From Pegea sp. RAD2-039 (taxonomy: Eukaryota > Chordata > Thaliacea > Salpida > Salpidae): a stretch of 64,000 nucleotides of DNA. The stretch is from assembly GCA_034620365.1 (NCBI GenBank), contig JAQGEQ010000225.1:186001-250000 (forward strand). Reading direction: 5' to 3'. The notes under the pieces are model-generated. The model searched no databases, was not told where the DNA came from, and saw only the letters and a program-made list of their open reading frames with translations. Below, one piece after another: positions 54,062 to 64,000 of the stretch. Positions within the stretch are counted from its first letter, which is position 1. Each line of letters begins with the position of its first letter. The translations under genes and the position numbers were made by a program.

Positions 54062-55960
54062 CTAAATATATTTGATGTAAAAATAAAATTTAGATATCTC
54101 TTTTAAAAATGACAAAATTATTTTATGTTTACAAAATCATTTGTCAAAATACTGAACTGTTATTTAGTTTTATTTTCCCCAAAAAAACTAGAAAAGCTTA
54201 AAAAAATACTTCAAATTTATTTTAGTTTAAATCAAAAATTAAATTTTACTGATAAAACAGCTTAAAATTAAATTGGAAATTATTAAAGATAAAATACAAA
54301 CTTTTGTATATAATTTATAGCAAAATATTAAGTTAAAATAAGTAATAAAATTACTTTTGTGCTAAATCTATGTTAAATTTTGATTTTCTAGAAGCGTTGA
54401 TAAGTTAAAATATTCCTAATTAGTAATATTTGTCAAAATTAGATGATAAATTTTATAAAAATAAAATAAAACTAAAGACAAATCAATTTTTGTATCTTAA
54501 ATCGTCATGAATTTATGCATAGCAACAGAGCGAGCGTCTACTTACTGCTTGAGTGATTAACAAATATGGTTTTTTGATAGTTGGTTAATAGAGTTTATAA
54601 TCAAAGTCTCAGAGATTTTATTTAGAATAAAATTTAAAATATAAAAAAACAAAAATAAGTCAGAAATTTTTAAATAATAGCATTTATATCAAAGGCTCTT
54701 AAACTTTTTGAGCTTTATATTTTATACAATATAAAAGTTATGGAAATATAATAAAGCAAACGAAAACCGAACTTTCATACAAATAAAAAACTAAAAAAGT
54801 CGTTTTAATGGGAAGCTGACATTAATATGACCAATGAAAATTAAGTTTAAGTAAAAAACAATTGTATAAGATTCACTTTGCAAAAACTGCTAAACGTATA
54901 GGCAAATGTACATTAGCTGCGATAATAATGGAAGCCTTTATAATAAATAATAATAATAAATTAATAAATAATTTATTAATATACTATTAATAATGATACT
55001 AATAATAAAAGTAGATTTTATTTTTTACGTTTCAGCCTAAAGTTTGATTTGTCACTAGCAATAGATAACATCAGAATCTGCAGGCGACAAAATTTAAGAA
55101 TTCTATACTACAAGCGAGAAAGCATTATCATTAGAAAACTCTTGCTGAAGAAAAACAGTAAATTTTCAAAGTAGAAACCTAAAACAAAGAAACTAATCTG
55201 TTTGCTTACAGAACTTATTGAGAAGTGAAATTTTGGTCAAATTTACATTTGAATTTTTATGGTGATTACATGAATAATGAATTTATTACTACTGATGTAC
55301 TTTTATTCATAATTCTAAATCAAGCTTGATTTATATACATTACTAAAAATCAATGCTTTAATCACAAATACAAAAAGTTTTATTGATTTAGTTAAAAATT
55401 ATATTTAAAAATTGATGTTATTGATTTAACTATAAAAGTTTTATAAAAACTTTCTATTTTTTAGAAGAAAAATTATGAATAAAAGTTGATATAAAATTTT
55501 AAAGTATCTTAACTGCATCAAAAGTATTTCAAAGTTTTATAATTTTAATCTAAAATATAGAAGTTTACAAACATCAGAGATATCATAAAAAATTCCCCTA
55601 AAGTATGTCTTTCGGAAAGATCTCAATTTTATGAAGATACTCACCAAACCTTCCTTGTAAACTAAGATTTTATTTTTATTTAAATTTTTATTCAATTTTT
55701 CAACTAATCGCAAATTTATCAACAAAATATTTCTTAATTTTTGAATTTTGTGAAAAGAAACCTTCAAAATTCGACTTTAGTGTAATTAAACTGAAATAAA
55801 TAGAAAAAAGTTGAAATTATTAGATAATATCAAACCCATGAACAACATTTATTGCAAATATTCTGCTGTCAACAAAACTTACATTTGAAAAAGGAAAATA
55901 CAATTAGATTACAAGAAAGCACAGCGAAGTATATAGTTCATAGCAGTAACAATCATTCCA
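54062..55960. other. AT-rich intergenic stretch
   Basis: Nothing recognised. The minus-strand ORF at 55537-55767 is AT-rich, Lys/Leu-dominated and without family signature; I treat it as chance. Confidence 0.5.
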
Positions 55961-58339
55961 TCAAAGTTTCAACAAAGTCGGAACATGCCAGTCGTTAATT
56001 CCTTCTTCTTCCTCTTCATCTTTATCATGTGACAACAAAGAGCTGAACAATTTATCGAGATACTGCCGGTTAACTTCAGAAGGATCAGGAGTCACTTCTG
56101 ACATCAGCTGTTCGAAAGTGGCTGTTCGATAATGCTGGGCCATTTTCTGCTTGCGGACATTTTCTTCCTTCATTTCTTTTTTATAGTTGGAAATTTGCTG
56201 TTTTAGAAACTTGAAAGTAATCGCGCTGGCGGGAATCAGCTCTTGATCACTCGCAGATGAACCCTGATCAACTTGGGGCGGCTCGATGTTGATCTGAATA
56301 GAATCCGTCTCCGTCAACACCATACTTCGAACACTTCCAGATTCAAGAGCGTTGTGACGTTGCTGTGACAACGGTTCATGGATACGATCTGCAGAAAAAC
56401 CGCTTCGACCTTTGAAGGCGGCGTGAACTGCTTCAGGAGTGAAAAGAATCTTCTTCAAGATGGAACTCAGCTCCAAATCCGTGTCCTGCTTCTCTGAGTT
56501 GAGACTTTTCGGGAGCAAAAGCGGATGAAGCGCGCGACGCCGCTCGAAAACTTCTGTTACATAATCCTGAAGTTCAGGGACAGCTGAAAAGTGGGCTAGA
56601 AACAACATACAGCAACCAGTGGCAGCAAAAACCCGGGTCACTAGTCCAGTAGAATCAGGTGATGACGTCATATGGTCCACAGCCGCGAACTGAACAGCGA
56701 GAAGCAAACGGCACATCTCAATCAAGGTGTCCGGTGACGTCACAGACAAACTGATGATGATGAGACACTCGCATAGAGTCGCGAAGTTGATGACGTCATT
56801 GTTGTTAAGCAGGAATGAGTGATAGAAGAAATTGATGATGTTAGGAAGTTGAGAAGCTAGAAATTCGCGATCAGCTTTCGATGCGTTGCTAGGTAACAAA
56901 CCGAGAGCTGAAATCTCTGTGAAGGTATCGACAAATCGAAGTCGAGAAGAATTGTTGTTTTTATCAGTTAATTTCAACAAAACTTTCGTTGTTAGAACTC
57001 TATCAGCTGGTTCAAGTGCGATAGATAGTTTCAATAAGGGGTCAATGATAAAAGAAGACATGGAGGATAGATTGATGTTCTTGTAGGGCTGACAGATCTT
57101 CAAGACACACTGAAGGATCAAAGAGATCAAAATTGAATCATTTTCAGCTTGCTTGGGTGATTGAAGAGAAATTGTATCAAATATTGTAGAAACTTTATTC
57201 AAATAAAAAGTCATTGCCTCAAGTTTTTGGTAATCTGGGATAACAAACGCAAAAACTCCAGCAGTCTCTAAAATCTTCTGTCTCAGTAGCTCTTGTGGGT
57301 CATCTGGAGATGATATAGTCTTCATATGCAGCGCTAAAATGTTGAAAGTATCAATTACAGATGGACCAAGAGCCACAGATGAAGGTATTGGAACTATTGT
57401 ACATAAAACATCAAGAATACTGACTTTAGTTGATTCGTCTTCTAGATGATTACTTAAATGATCTAATAATGACTTCACAACTAAATGACTATATTGTGAT
57501 TGAACAGAATAAACAATCACTGTAAACGCTTTGGTTGCAAAATTGTTGGATGGAACCCATAATTTATGAGTATCTAAATGTTCTTCAGCAGGAATTAGAG
57601 CTGTTGTTAGAGTTGGGAAAGATGCCTTGCTAAGAAGTTCACGTAGTGCTTGCTCTGCAAGGAAAGCTGGGTTTTGGTCATCAGCTGGTGTACTAGAATC
57701 TTTCACAGTTATATCGAATGTGTTGTCTTGCATATTAATCAAAAGTGAAGGAACAATTTTATTCATATGTGGTTTTTCCCAAATATTAACTTGTAGTTCA
57801 TCAGAAACAGTTTTACGGATGACTCCTTGAAGGCCACGAACTCCATGTTGTCTTACTAACAAACGGATATTTTGGTCAGCATCATTATTGTGACACATTG
57901 CACTGAATTTAGAGACAAAAAAGTCATAGCGACGATGATAAGAAGCTGTGTCTTCCTCTATTTTTGAAAACTTTACAAATGAAACAGTACCAAGAACTTG
58001 AAAGTTTGGATTGTTTGATTCTAATAAAGTTGCCACCATTTTTAAAAAACTTTCAACAAATAAGTTAATTTGTTGTGAATGACAAGCAAGTAGTAACTGG
58101 TTTAATGCTTCCATCGAAATATGAACAGAACCATCTCGTCTTCGAGCTATATCTCTTCCTAAAATTGTAGATAAATATTCTCCAATCCTATGAAGTTTTT
58201 CAGGAGCTGACAGCGCGTAATAAGTGAGTTTTTCCATCTCTGATCTTCTTATACCTTCAGAAGGGTTACTAGGAAATATATTGTCAACTAAACGTATATA
58301 TCTAGCTTGACATGATTTAAGGCAACACAACATAGACAT
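55961..58339 (-). CDS. EFR3: EFR3, plasma-membrane anchor of PI4KIIIalpha; intronless
   Basis: A single 792-residue ORF. The N-terminus MSMLCCLKSCQARYIRLVDN keeps the Cys cluster palmitoylated in EFR3 proteins, followed by IFPSNPSEG and SEMEKLTYYALSAPEKLHRI. The rest is an ARM/HEAT-like helical rod, with YDFFVSKFSAMCHNN and HGVRGLQGVIRKT typical of the family. EFR3 recruits TTC7-FAM126-PI4KA to the plasma membrane to make PI4P (family knowledge). Vertebrate EFR3A/B are ~820 residues, so it is full length. There are no introns. Three TGACGTCA copies lie in coding sequence (56663, 56735, 56791), within the more CpG-rich 3' half. Confidence 0.9.
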   Translation of the reverse strand: MSMLCCLKSCQARYIRLVDNIFPSNPSEGIRRSEMEKLTYYALSAPEKLHRIGEYLSTILGRDIARRRDGSVHISMEALNQLLLACHSQQINLFVESFLKMVATLLESNNPNFQVLGTVSFVKFSKIEEDTASYHRRYDFFVSKFSAMCHNNDADQNIRLLVRQHGVRGLQGVIRKTVSDELQVNIWEKPHMNKIVPSLLINMQDNTFDITVKDSSTPADDQNPAFLAEQALRELLSKASFPTLTTALIPAEEHLDTHKLWVPSNNFATKAFTVIVYSVQSQYSHLVVKSLLDHLSNHLEDESTKVSILDVLCTIVPIPSSVALGPSVIDTFNILALHMKTISSPDDPQELLRQKILETAGVFAFVIPDYQKLEAMTFYLNKVSTIFDTISLQSPKQAENDSILISLILQCVLKICQPYKNINLSSMSSFIIDPLLKLSIALEPADRVLTTKVLLKLTDKNNNSSRLRFVDTFTEISALGLLPSNASKADREFLASQLPNIINFFYHSFLLNNNDVINFATLCECLIIISLSVTSPDTLIEMCRLLLAVQFAAVDHMTSSPDSTGLVTRVFAATGCCMLFLAHFSAVPELQDYVTEVFERRRALHPLLLPKSLNSEKQDTDLELSSILKKILFTPEAVHAAFKGRSGFSADRIHEPLSQQRHNALESGSVRSMVLTETDSIQINIEPPQVDQGSSASDQELIPASAITFKFLKQQISNYKKEMKEENVRKQKMAQHYRTATFEQLMSEVTPDPSEVNRQYLDKLFSSLLSHDKDEEEEEGINDWHVPTLLKL

Positions 58340-58382
58340 ACTTTTAACTCAATTATTTGTGATAGCCTGAAAATGATGTGAA

Positions 58383-58640
58383 AAATTTATTTATCACAAT
58401 AAACGCAAAGGAGGATGCCTGAAGAGAGTACCTCCCGCTAACAGACATTCTCACAAATAACATCTATTTAGTCAAAAATATAGAAAGCAAAAGATGTTAC
58501 ACATGGTATTTCAGTAGCACTCAAAGCATATAACAATGAACAATTACATAGAATGTTAATAATATAAAAAAAGAGAAAAAAAATCATAGTTTAGAAATGA
58601 GAATTGTTGGCAATATTATAACGGTTCAACTTCTTTTTGA
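58383..58640 (-). mobile_element. LINE-A 3' end copy upstream of EFR3
   Basis: Reverse-oriented copy from CACAATAAACGCAAAGGAGG through the hairpin region and AGCAAAAGATGTTACACATG to the ORF remnant GTTCAACTTCTTTTTGA. It begins about 45 bp from the EFR3 start codon, so it lies in or next to its 5' UTR/promoter. Confidence 0.75.
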
Positions 58641-59454
58641 AAAAAAATAATTAAAGAAAGAAAATAACTTTCTGGTTGAAACTTTCTTAGTTTTTGAAAT
58701 AAATATAACTTCTGTATAAATATCTAAATTAACTATAGAATAAATAAACATTTGCTACAATCAATATAATTCTAATTTTTATCTTTCTATAATAACTTCT
58801 TTAAAGTTTAAACTAGAGATAAGATTATTATTTCAGAAGCTTTTGTGAAATATATTGAAAGTTTAGAAACTGTTTATTTAGTGTATGGTCCAAAAACTTA
58901 TTTTAAAATTATCTTACATAACATATTTACAACTAGAAGCACTTTAACATTTTCTTAGCAATAAAATAAAACTATTAAAACTTAATTTATAAAAATAATT
59001 ATAATTTTATTGATAAAAATTTGACACATAAAAAATTATTGATGAAAATAATTTTGATATAAATAGTAATTAAAAGATTATAAAATGTTTTATAATAAGA
59101 CTAGTATAAAATAACATAATATAATTTTATGAATTAAATTCAATTTTCTTGTATAAATTAAGACTTAATTATTAAAAACACAAAAAATTCAATAAAAATC
59201 TTTTATACAAAATTTGTTGTTATTATTTTTATAAACTGAAAAATAAGTTTTGAAGCAATAATAACTTCTTCGTCAAATTTGAAGCCAAAACAGTTTTTGA
59301 ACATTTTGTCTCAACATAAAAACAAAACTTTTAATACAAGTTTGTAATAAAAATGAAATTTCATATCAATAAAATTAATAATATAATCATTACAACGCAA
59401 AATAATTACTGTCAATTATTTGTATTTTTATCAAACTTTATTATTTGTTAGCTA

Positions 59455-59765
59455 GTGGAGTGATAACTCTTTAAGATAGTAACAAAGGTTTAGAATTCCT
59501 TTCCCAATTCCATCACTACATCAAAATCTATGACCTTTTTTCAAATGTTGTTAAAAAAATATGATTTTCTCAACAAATGAACATTGCAAGTTTTTCACTT
59601 CTTCTCCTTTTGTTAGATTTTTTATAACCTAAATTTTAATTCTAAAATGTTCTTATTCTTTTTCTAATAATTCTAAATTATTTTCATTATCTTTCAGCTC
59701 ATATTGTTTAATATAAGAGCTGTAGAATTTGTCACTCGCAGCCATGCGTTGAATAAATAAAATGC
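59455..59765 (+). mobile_element. LINE-B 3' end copy
   Basis: Forward copy: decayed ORF end (NSFPNSITTSKSM, preceded by a stop), then 3' UTR ending CACTCGCAGCCATGCGTTGA and ATAAATAAA. Confidence 0.7.
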
Positions 59766-60567
59766 TTTTAAAGACACTTTACGGTAAACTTTGTTGTAAT
59801 GTAAGCTCTATACTTTAAGATAAACATTTCGGTATAATAACAATTAATTTAAAAAAGAATGTTAATATTTATGAACTAAAATGGCCAATTACGTATTTGC
59901 CTTCCTGGCTTTAGTTTAGAAAAACTTTTTGTCAATGTGATAAATTATTTAAAAAATCTCCTATCGACATTTCCAATAAATGACAAATTAGATCAGCTTT
60001 TTTAGAAAAGTATTTCATCACATTTTATTCTAACTACACTAACAGCTCAATTCTTTCCTTGAAGTTCTGAAATTAGTTTAAAAAAATGATTACATCAAAA
60101 ACTGCGTTTCTATTTTATAGAAATTGTTGAGTCGAACTGTTTATGAAAATCTTTAAAAGTTTTTTATGAAAAAACTAATCAGTGATAACTTATTATTTAA
60201 CTTTTAGGTGTCTTCTTGAATTTTATGTTTTATGTAAATAATTTAATGAATTTGAAAAATTGTATTTTCCACAGTGATAACCAGTTTGTTGTGACGTTAA
60301 TAGAATACATCGTAAGTCAGGTTTAATGTAGATATTAACTTAGAGATTCTTTGCAATAGTTGCTCAATTGACAATCGAAAATAAAAATGGTATAACAAGT
60401 CCTAATGAAGATAAATATGATGAAAAAAAAGAAAAAAAAAGAACAATTTTGTTAGATACAAACACAACTGAATTAAATGAGTTTTTTTTTTTGTATAATT
60501 ATTTTGTTAAAGTAGTTAGTATCTAGAGATTTGAAGATAAACAACATCAGATCCAGTTTGAAAGATC

Positions 60568-63500
60568 TCAATTCTTTTTACCACCTTTACTTTCTTCTCT
60601 TTTCTTAATCGTCTGATGAGTTAAACACAAAAGCCGCCTGGTCGCGTCACCGTCAATTTGAGTATAAGCAGTTCTAAAAATAGAAAATCAACCTCCAATA
60701 ATTATACAATCCAAACTTACTCTTCAGATTTAGTAGATTGAAGAGGAACAATCTGGTTTCTAACATCACCAGTATGATTAACCGGTTTCACATGAACATA
60801 ATCAGTCACTGTTTCAATCTAATAAAATAAACTTCAATCAAAACAAACCATCAACTAAAACATCAACTAACTATATTTGTTGCTCCTATATTACAAATAT
60901 TTTCTTCTGTTGTAAGAATCGAAGGTTTTGGGGGTCTTTCAGGGACATACTTTCCAAACTCACTCAAAGGTGTCCGCGGGGAACCACTTGATTGGCTGCT
61001 GGATTTCGGAGGTCTTGGTGGGGCTGATACTAATATAGCTTTTCCTTTTGGGATGTCCATAATCGGTGAAAAACATCCGTTACTAAACAAAGAAGAAGAT
61101 GTGGAAGATATGAGAGATGATGACGATTTGTAAGTTGGTATAAAGACTGGTTTCAGTTCTCTTTTCACTGGTGGTGGTGGTTGCCTAGTGGTTGTAGGTT
61201 TTGGTAGATAAGTATTGATGATTGGAACCATATCTTCGTATGAATCTTCTGTATTTTGATATTTTTACAATTTAGTTTGATTGGAATCACTTTTACCTGT
61301 CACTGGAATGATGTGAGTGATTTTGTTCATCAATTCATAAGATTTATCATTCAAATCCAAGTTCTCATACTGATGAGAAGCTTCAGTGCTTGATGTAGAG
61401 TTTTTTGAAGGAGGTAAAAGAACTAAATCTGTAGATGAAGATTTGAAAAGATGTTAAAGATTAGGAAAGATCTGACCAGCCATCGAAGATTTATTTGCTT
61501 TTGTAGAAGATGAAGAACTCGTTGTCTTTCTCCGGACAGACACTCCTTCTTTCATTTCATCTTCGAAATCTTTCTGCAGATTCACAAACGATCCAGAGAC
61601 TGGTTTAGGGGGCCTCGGAGGTGGGACTCTTGGTATATTTGACAAATCAATCTGTCCACAATCAAACATCGCTTTAAACTGGTTGTCAATGGACCGCCTT
61701 CTCGGGCAGCTGGGGGGCATCTCATTGACATAAGTCTCTAACTGTCCCACACTTGAGCTTCTTCTGATCTTATTCCCTTCTTGTCCATAATGGACCATTT
61801 GTGGTGGACGCTCGACCACCATTTGAAGAAGAGCTGGTTGTTGGTTCCGTGGATTTGGGGGCTTGTTATCAATCGAAGAGGAACTAAGATGATGATAAGG
61901 ACGATGATGAGGAGTGAACGGAGGAGACAGATAAGCGGATGGTGAACTGGAACTCTAGAAGAACAATCTTCAATTGATGGTTTGAAAGATGGTTCGAAAC
62001 AAACCATCGTGTCGTTTCTAGTGGTTGAATTGATGGTTCGTTTCCCGTATACAGCGGCAACCGCGTCTGTCGCGTTCACGTAATTCTGCTGCGAGTTCTG
62101 ATGAATAAACGAGAAGATGCACGAATTCTCGCCACTGGAAGCGCTCTTGATGTTCCCATGAGACGGAGATTGGATGAGGAGTTGATTTGGGGAGGTTTCC
62201 GTGAAGTTGGGGTACCGTTGATTGGTTGGAAGGTTCGATGGAAGAGCTGAAACCAGAAATCAGTTTAATTGGTTCATCGTTGAGTTATTAAACTAAATTA
62301 TCAGGAAAAGGAATTGACCGCGCGCGTAATTGATGACGTCATTATCACGTGAGTTTGGGATTAGATACGAATGTCGCGCGCCGGAAATGACGTCATCACT
62401 TACTTTTGTTGAGCGCGTGAATTCGGCTTTCGGCTTCTTTTTTAGTTGTGATCTTCTGAAGAAGATTAAGATCGAAAAGATGAAGATGAGGATCAGAGAT
62501 CTTACCTGGATGTTGCTAATCGAAGGTTCAAAGACGTCATCATCATCGACTGTGACGTCATTGCGTTCGTATGACGCGTTATCTGCGAGAAGATGAAGAT
62601 TAGTAGAGCAGCAAGGATGAAGATTGGGACATACTTATAGGTGGAGGTGGGGGCGGACATGTTGGGATACTACTGAGCCTTTCTTTGATATAAATTGATT
62701 TCTCGTCGAATTTATTCCAATAAACCGCCTTGTTGGTGGTTAGTAATGGTTGATTAGATGGTTCCTGGTTACTACTGATTGAATGGTGACCATTACTCTG
62801 TGGATGGTTGTTATGGTTTAAAATGGTGTTTAATGGTTGAAAGGTTTGGTTAGTTGCAGAAGTTTTAGTAAAGCAGGCTTTGCCGAAAATACAAACCTTT
62901 AAATAATTACAGTTTTGTGGTTCTGGGTTTACATCAAAGGATTTACATTCGTTAAGATGAAGATAGTTGTCTTGGAAATCCTCATCCAGCAAAAGCTACA
63001 GTTACATGTTACAGCGAGATGAGCAAATAGTTATTTCGAGAAAAAGCTTTTTGAATTAGTAGCTTTATCACATGTTAATAGTTTCAAGTACCTGTGACTG
63101 GTCGAGACTGGTTGGAAAGTTAAGGTGTGTTGCTGAATCTGAATTTAGAAAAACATTTTAACGCTTGGGTAATTGTGTATGGCTCATTAAGTTTCAACAG
63201 AAAAGTTTTTGACTGAAAATGTTGAAAGTTTAGGAAATAATAAAAACGTTTACTGGTGTTAGAGGTGGTGCAATGGGTCTTATCTCCGCTTGCATTTCCG
63301 ATAGAGGTCCCAGAGGTGGACTCATTCAAGCGTGAAGGTTCAGCAGTCACAACAGTGAGGTGATTGTAAGGAGAATTGGACTGTTGACTGCTGAAAATAG
63401 ATCTGATCAATATTACTACGTCATTTTGAAAATCGTTGAAAGTTTGAAATGAATTTATCGAAGTTTAAGATGAAGATGTTTGTGTCTTTGAAACGAAGAA

Positions 63501-64000
63501 AGAATTTACTGTTTAGATGAGTTATCATTGATGATGGCTGGATTTGGTTTGTAGGTTTGTTGGTCTCTGCTATCTGATGTATTTTCAATTGAATCTGTTG
63601 AAAGATATTTCTTTTAAAACTTTTCAAACTATTTCAAAAATTTGAACTTTTTTTTTACATCATTGAACAAATATTTTTGTAAGTTTCTTATTACTGATGT
63701 TTGATTAGAGAGATAAAACTATTTCAATCTGATATTTACTTAAAAAAGCTAACATCTTATTTGCAGCTCAACAAAATAGAAACATTTAAAATAAGAAAAA
63801 TGTAAAAACCTACCATGGAAGAAGCCACAAAGTTTACATAACCTAGAAACCCAAGAAGTCATTTCTAGTGGACTTTCTGCTATTAGATAGTATGTCCTTG
63901 TTTTTGTGACTATATCAAAGAAATAAGAGTTTGAATTATGTTTGTTCTCGTATTTCGTTGGAACCGGAACGTTTGTGTCAATCTATTGAAAGATACAATT
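60568..64000 (-). CDS. GAB: GAB/DOS-family docking protein, 5' end beyond window
   Basis: Minus-strand multi-exon gene running off the right edge. The most upstream visible exon (64000-~63814) encodes the end of a PH domain: SYFFDIVTKTRTYYLIAESP then EMTSWVSRLCKLCGF, very close to GAB PH domains. Downstream exons (63.4, 62.9-62.6, 62.1-61.45, 61.43-61.3, 61.23-60.87, 60.82-60.72 and 60673-60568 kb) give a disordered Ser/Pro-rich tail. It has RVPPPRPPKP and PERPPKP, a PPPPVKRELKP stretch matching the Grb2 SH3 consensus PxxxRxxKP, and Tyr motifs ETYVNEMP and HQYENLD (YxN, Grb2 SH2 type) and TDYVHVKP. GAB proteins scaffold Grb2, SHP2 and PI3K below receptor tyrosine kinases (family knowledge). 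Not all exon boundaries are fixed. TGACGTCA occurs at 62334, 62388 and 62553. Confidence 0.78.

Larger units (their letters stand above)
58340..60567. other. Repeat-containing AT-rich intergenic stretch
   Basis: Holds a LINE-A copy just upstream of EFR3 and a LINE-B copy; otherwise nothing recognised. Confidence 0.5.

Overview
This window is eukaryotic and almost certainly from an animal. Nearly all recognisable genes are split by very short spliceosomal introns, mostly 41-60 bp with GT..AG ends. The gene set is metazoan: an ELAV/Hu RNA-binding protein, a GAB-type docking protein, TMEM163, a MARVEL protein, EFR3, and the ciliary/sperm genes CFAP77 and MYCBPAP. The DNA is strongly AT-rich, with more CpG-rich islands around some genes. 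I cannot name the species; a compact-intron invertebrate fits best.

Layout, left to right. BOLA3 (minus, 654-1057). A decayed Hsp110-like fragment (about 2.07-2.22 kb). An ELAV-like gene (plus, 3223-4682). An uncertain PH-like ORF and possible exons (minus, 5.2-7.9 kb). A long AT-rich gap. An intronless FKBPL-like TPR gene (plus, 10410-11282) convergent with CFAP77 (minus, 11627-13019). An orphan CEBPZ/Noc1 C-terminal piece (plus, 14360-14716). TMEM163 (minus, 16000-17390). A repeat-rich gap (18.7-21 kb). A full-length ABCC1/MRP-type ABC transporter with about 34 exons (plus, 22041-28478). A plasmolipin/MAL-like MARVEL gene (minus, 29012-29564). A type II membrane protein with DIPK1/FAM69-like features (minus, 30841-32392). 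Two tandem RING-CH (MARCH-type) E3 ligase genes (minus, 34203-34979 and 35494-36159). Histidyl-tRNA synthetase (plus, 38527-41499). Intronless CASP golgin (minus, 44870-46867). A 126-residue unknown ORF (plus, 48708-49088). MYCBPAP (minus, 49496-54061). Intronless EFR3 (minus, 55961-58339). A GAB-family docking gene running off the right edge (minus, 60568 to beyond 64000).

Two kinds of structure cut across the genes. First, the palindrome TGACGTCA occurs about 56 times by hand count, where chance at roughly 30% GC would give less than one. It clusters in islands (3.5-7.8, 16.4-18.4, 22.8-31.4, 50.2-52.1, 56.6-56.8 and 62.3-62.6 kb), sits in many short introns, overlaps two stop codons, and also lies in coding frames. 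Second, two families of 5'-truncated non-LTR retrotransposon 3' ends (here LINE-A and LINE-B) are scattered through the window. One LINE-A 3' tip makes up almost an entire 68-bp intron of the ABC transporter gene.

The genes do not form a pathway. They are a typical mix of housekeeping functions (tRNA charging, Fe-S assembly, Golgi, PI4-kinase anchoring), signalling (GAB, RING-CH), transport (ABCC, TMEM163) and cilia (CFAP77, MYCBPAP). Exon boundaries below were built by hand from reading frame, GT/AG ends and family alignment, and have no transcript support.
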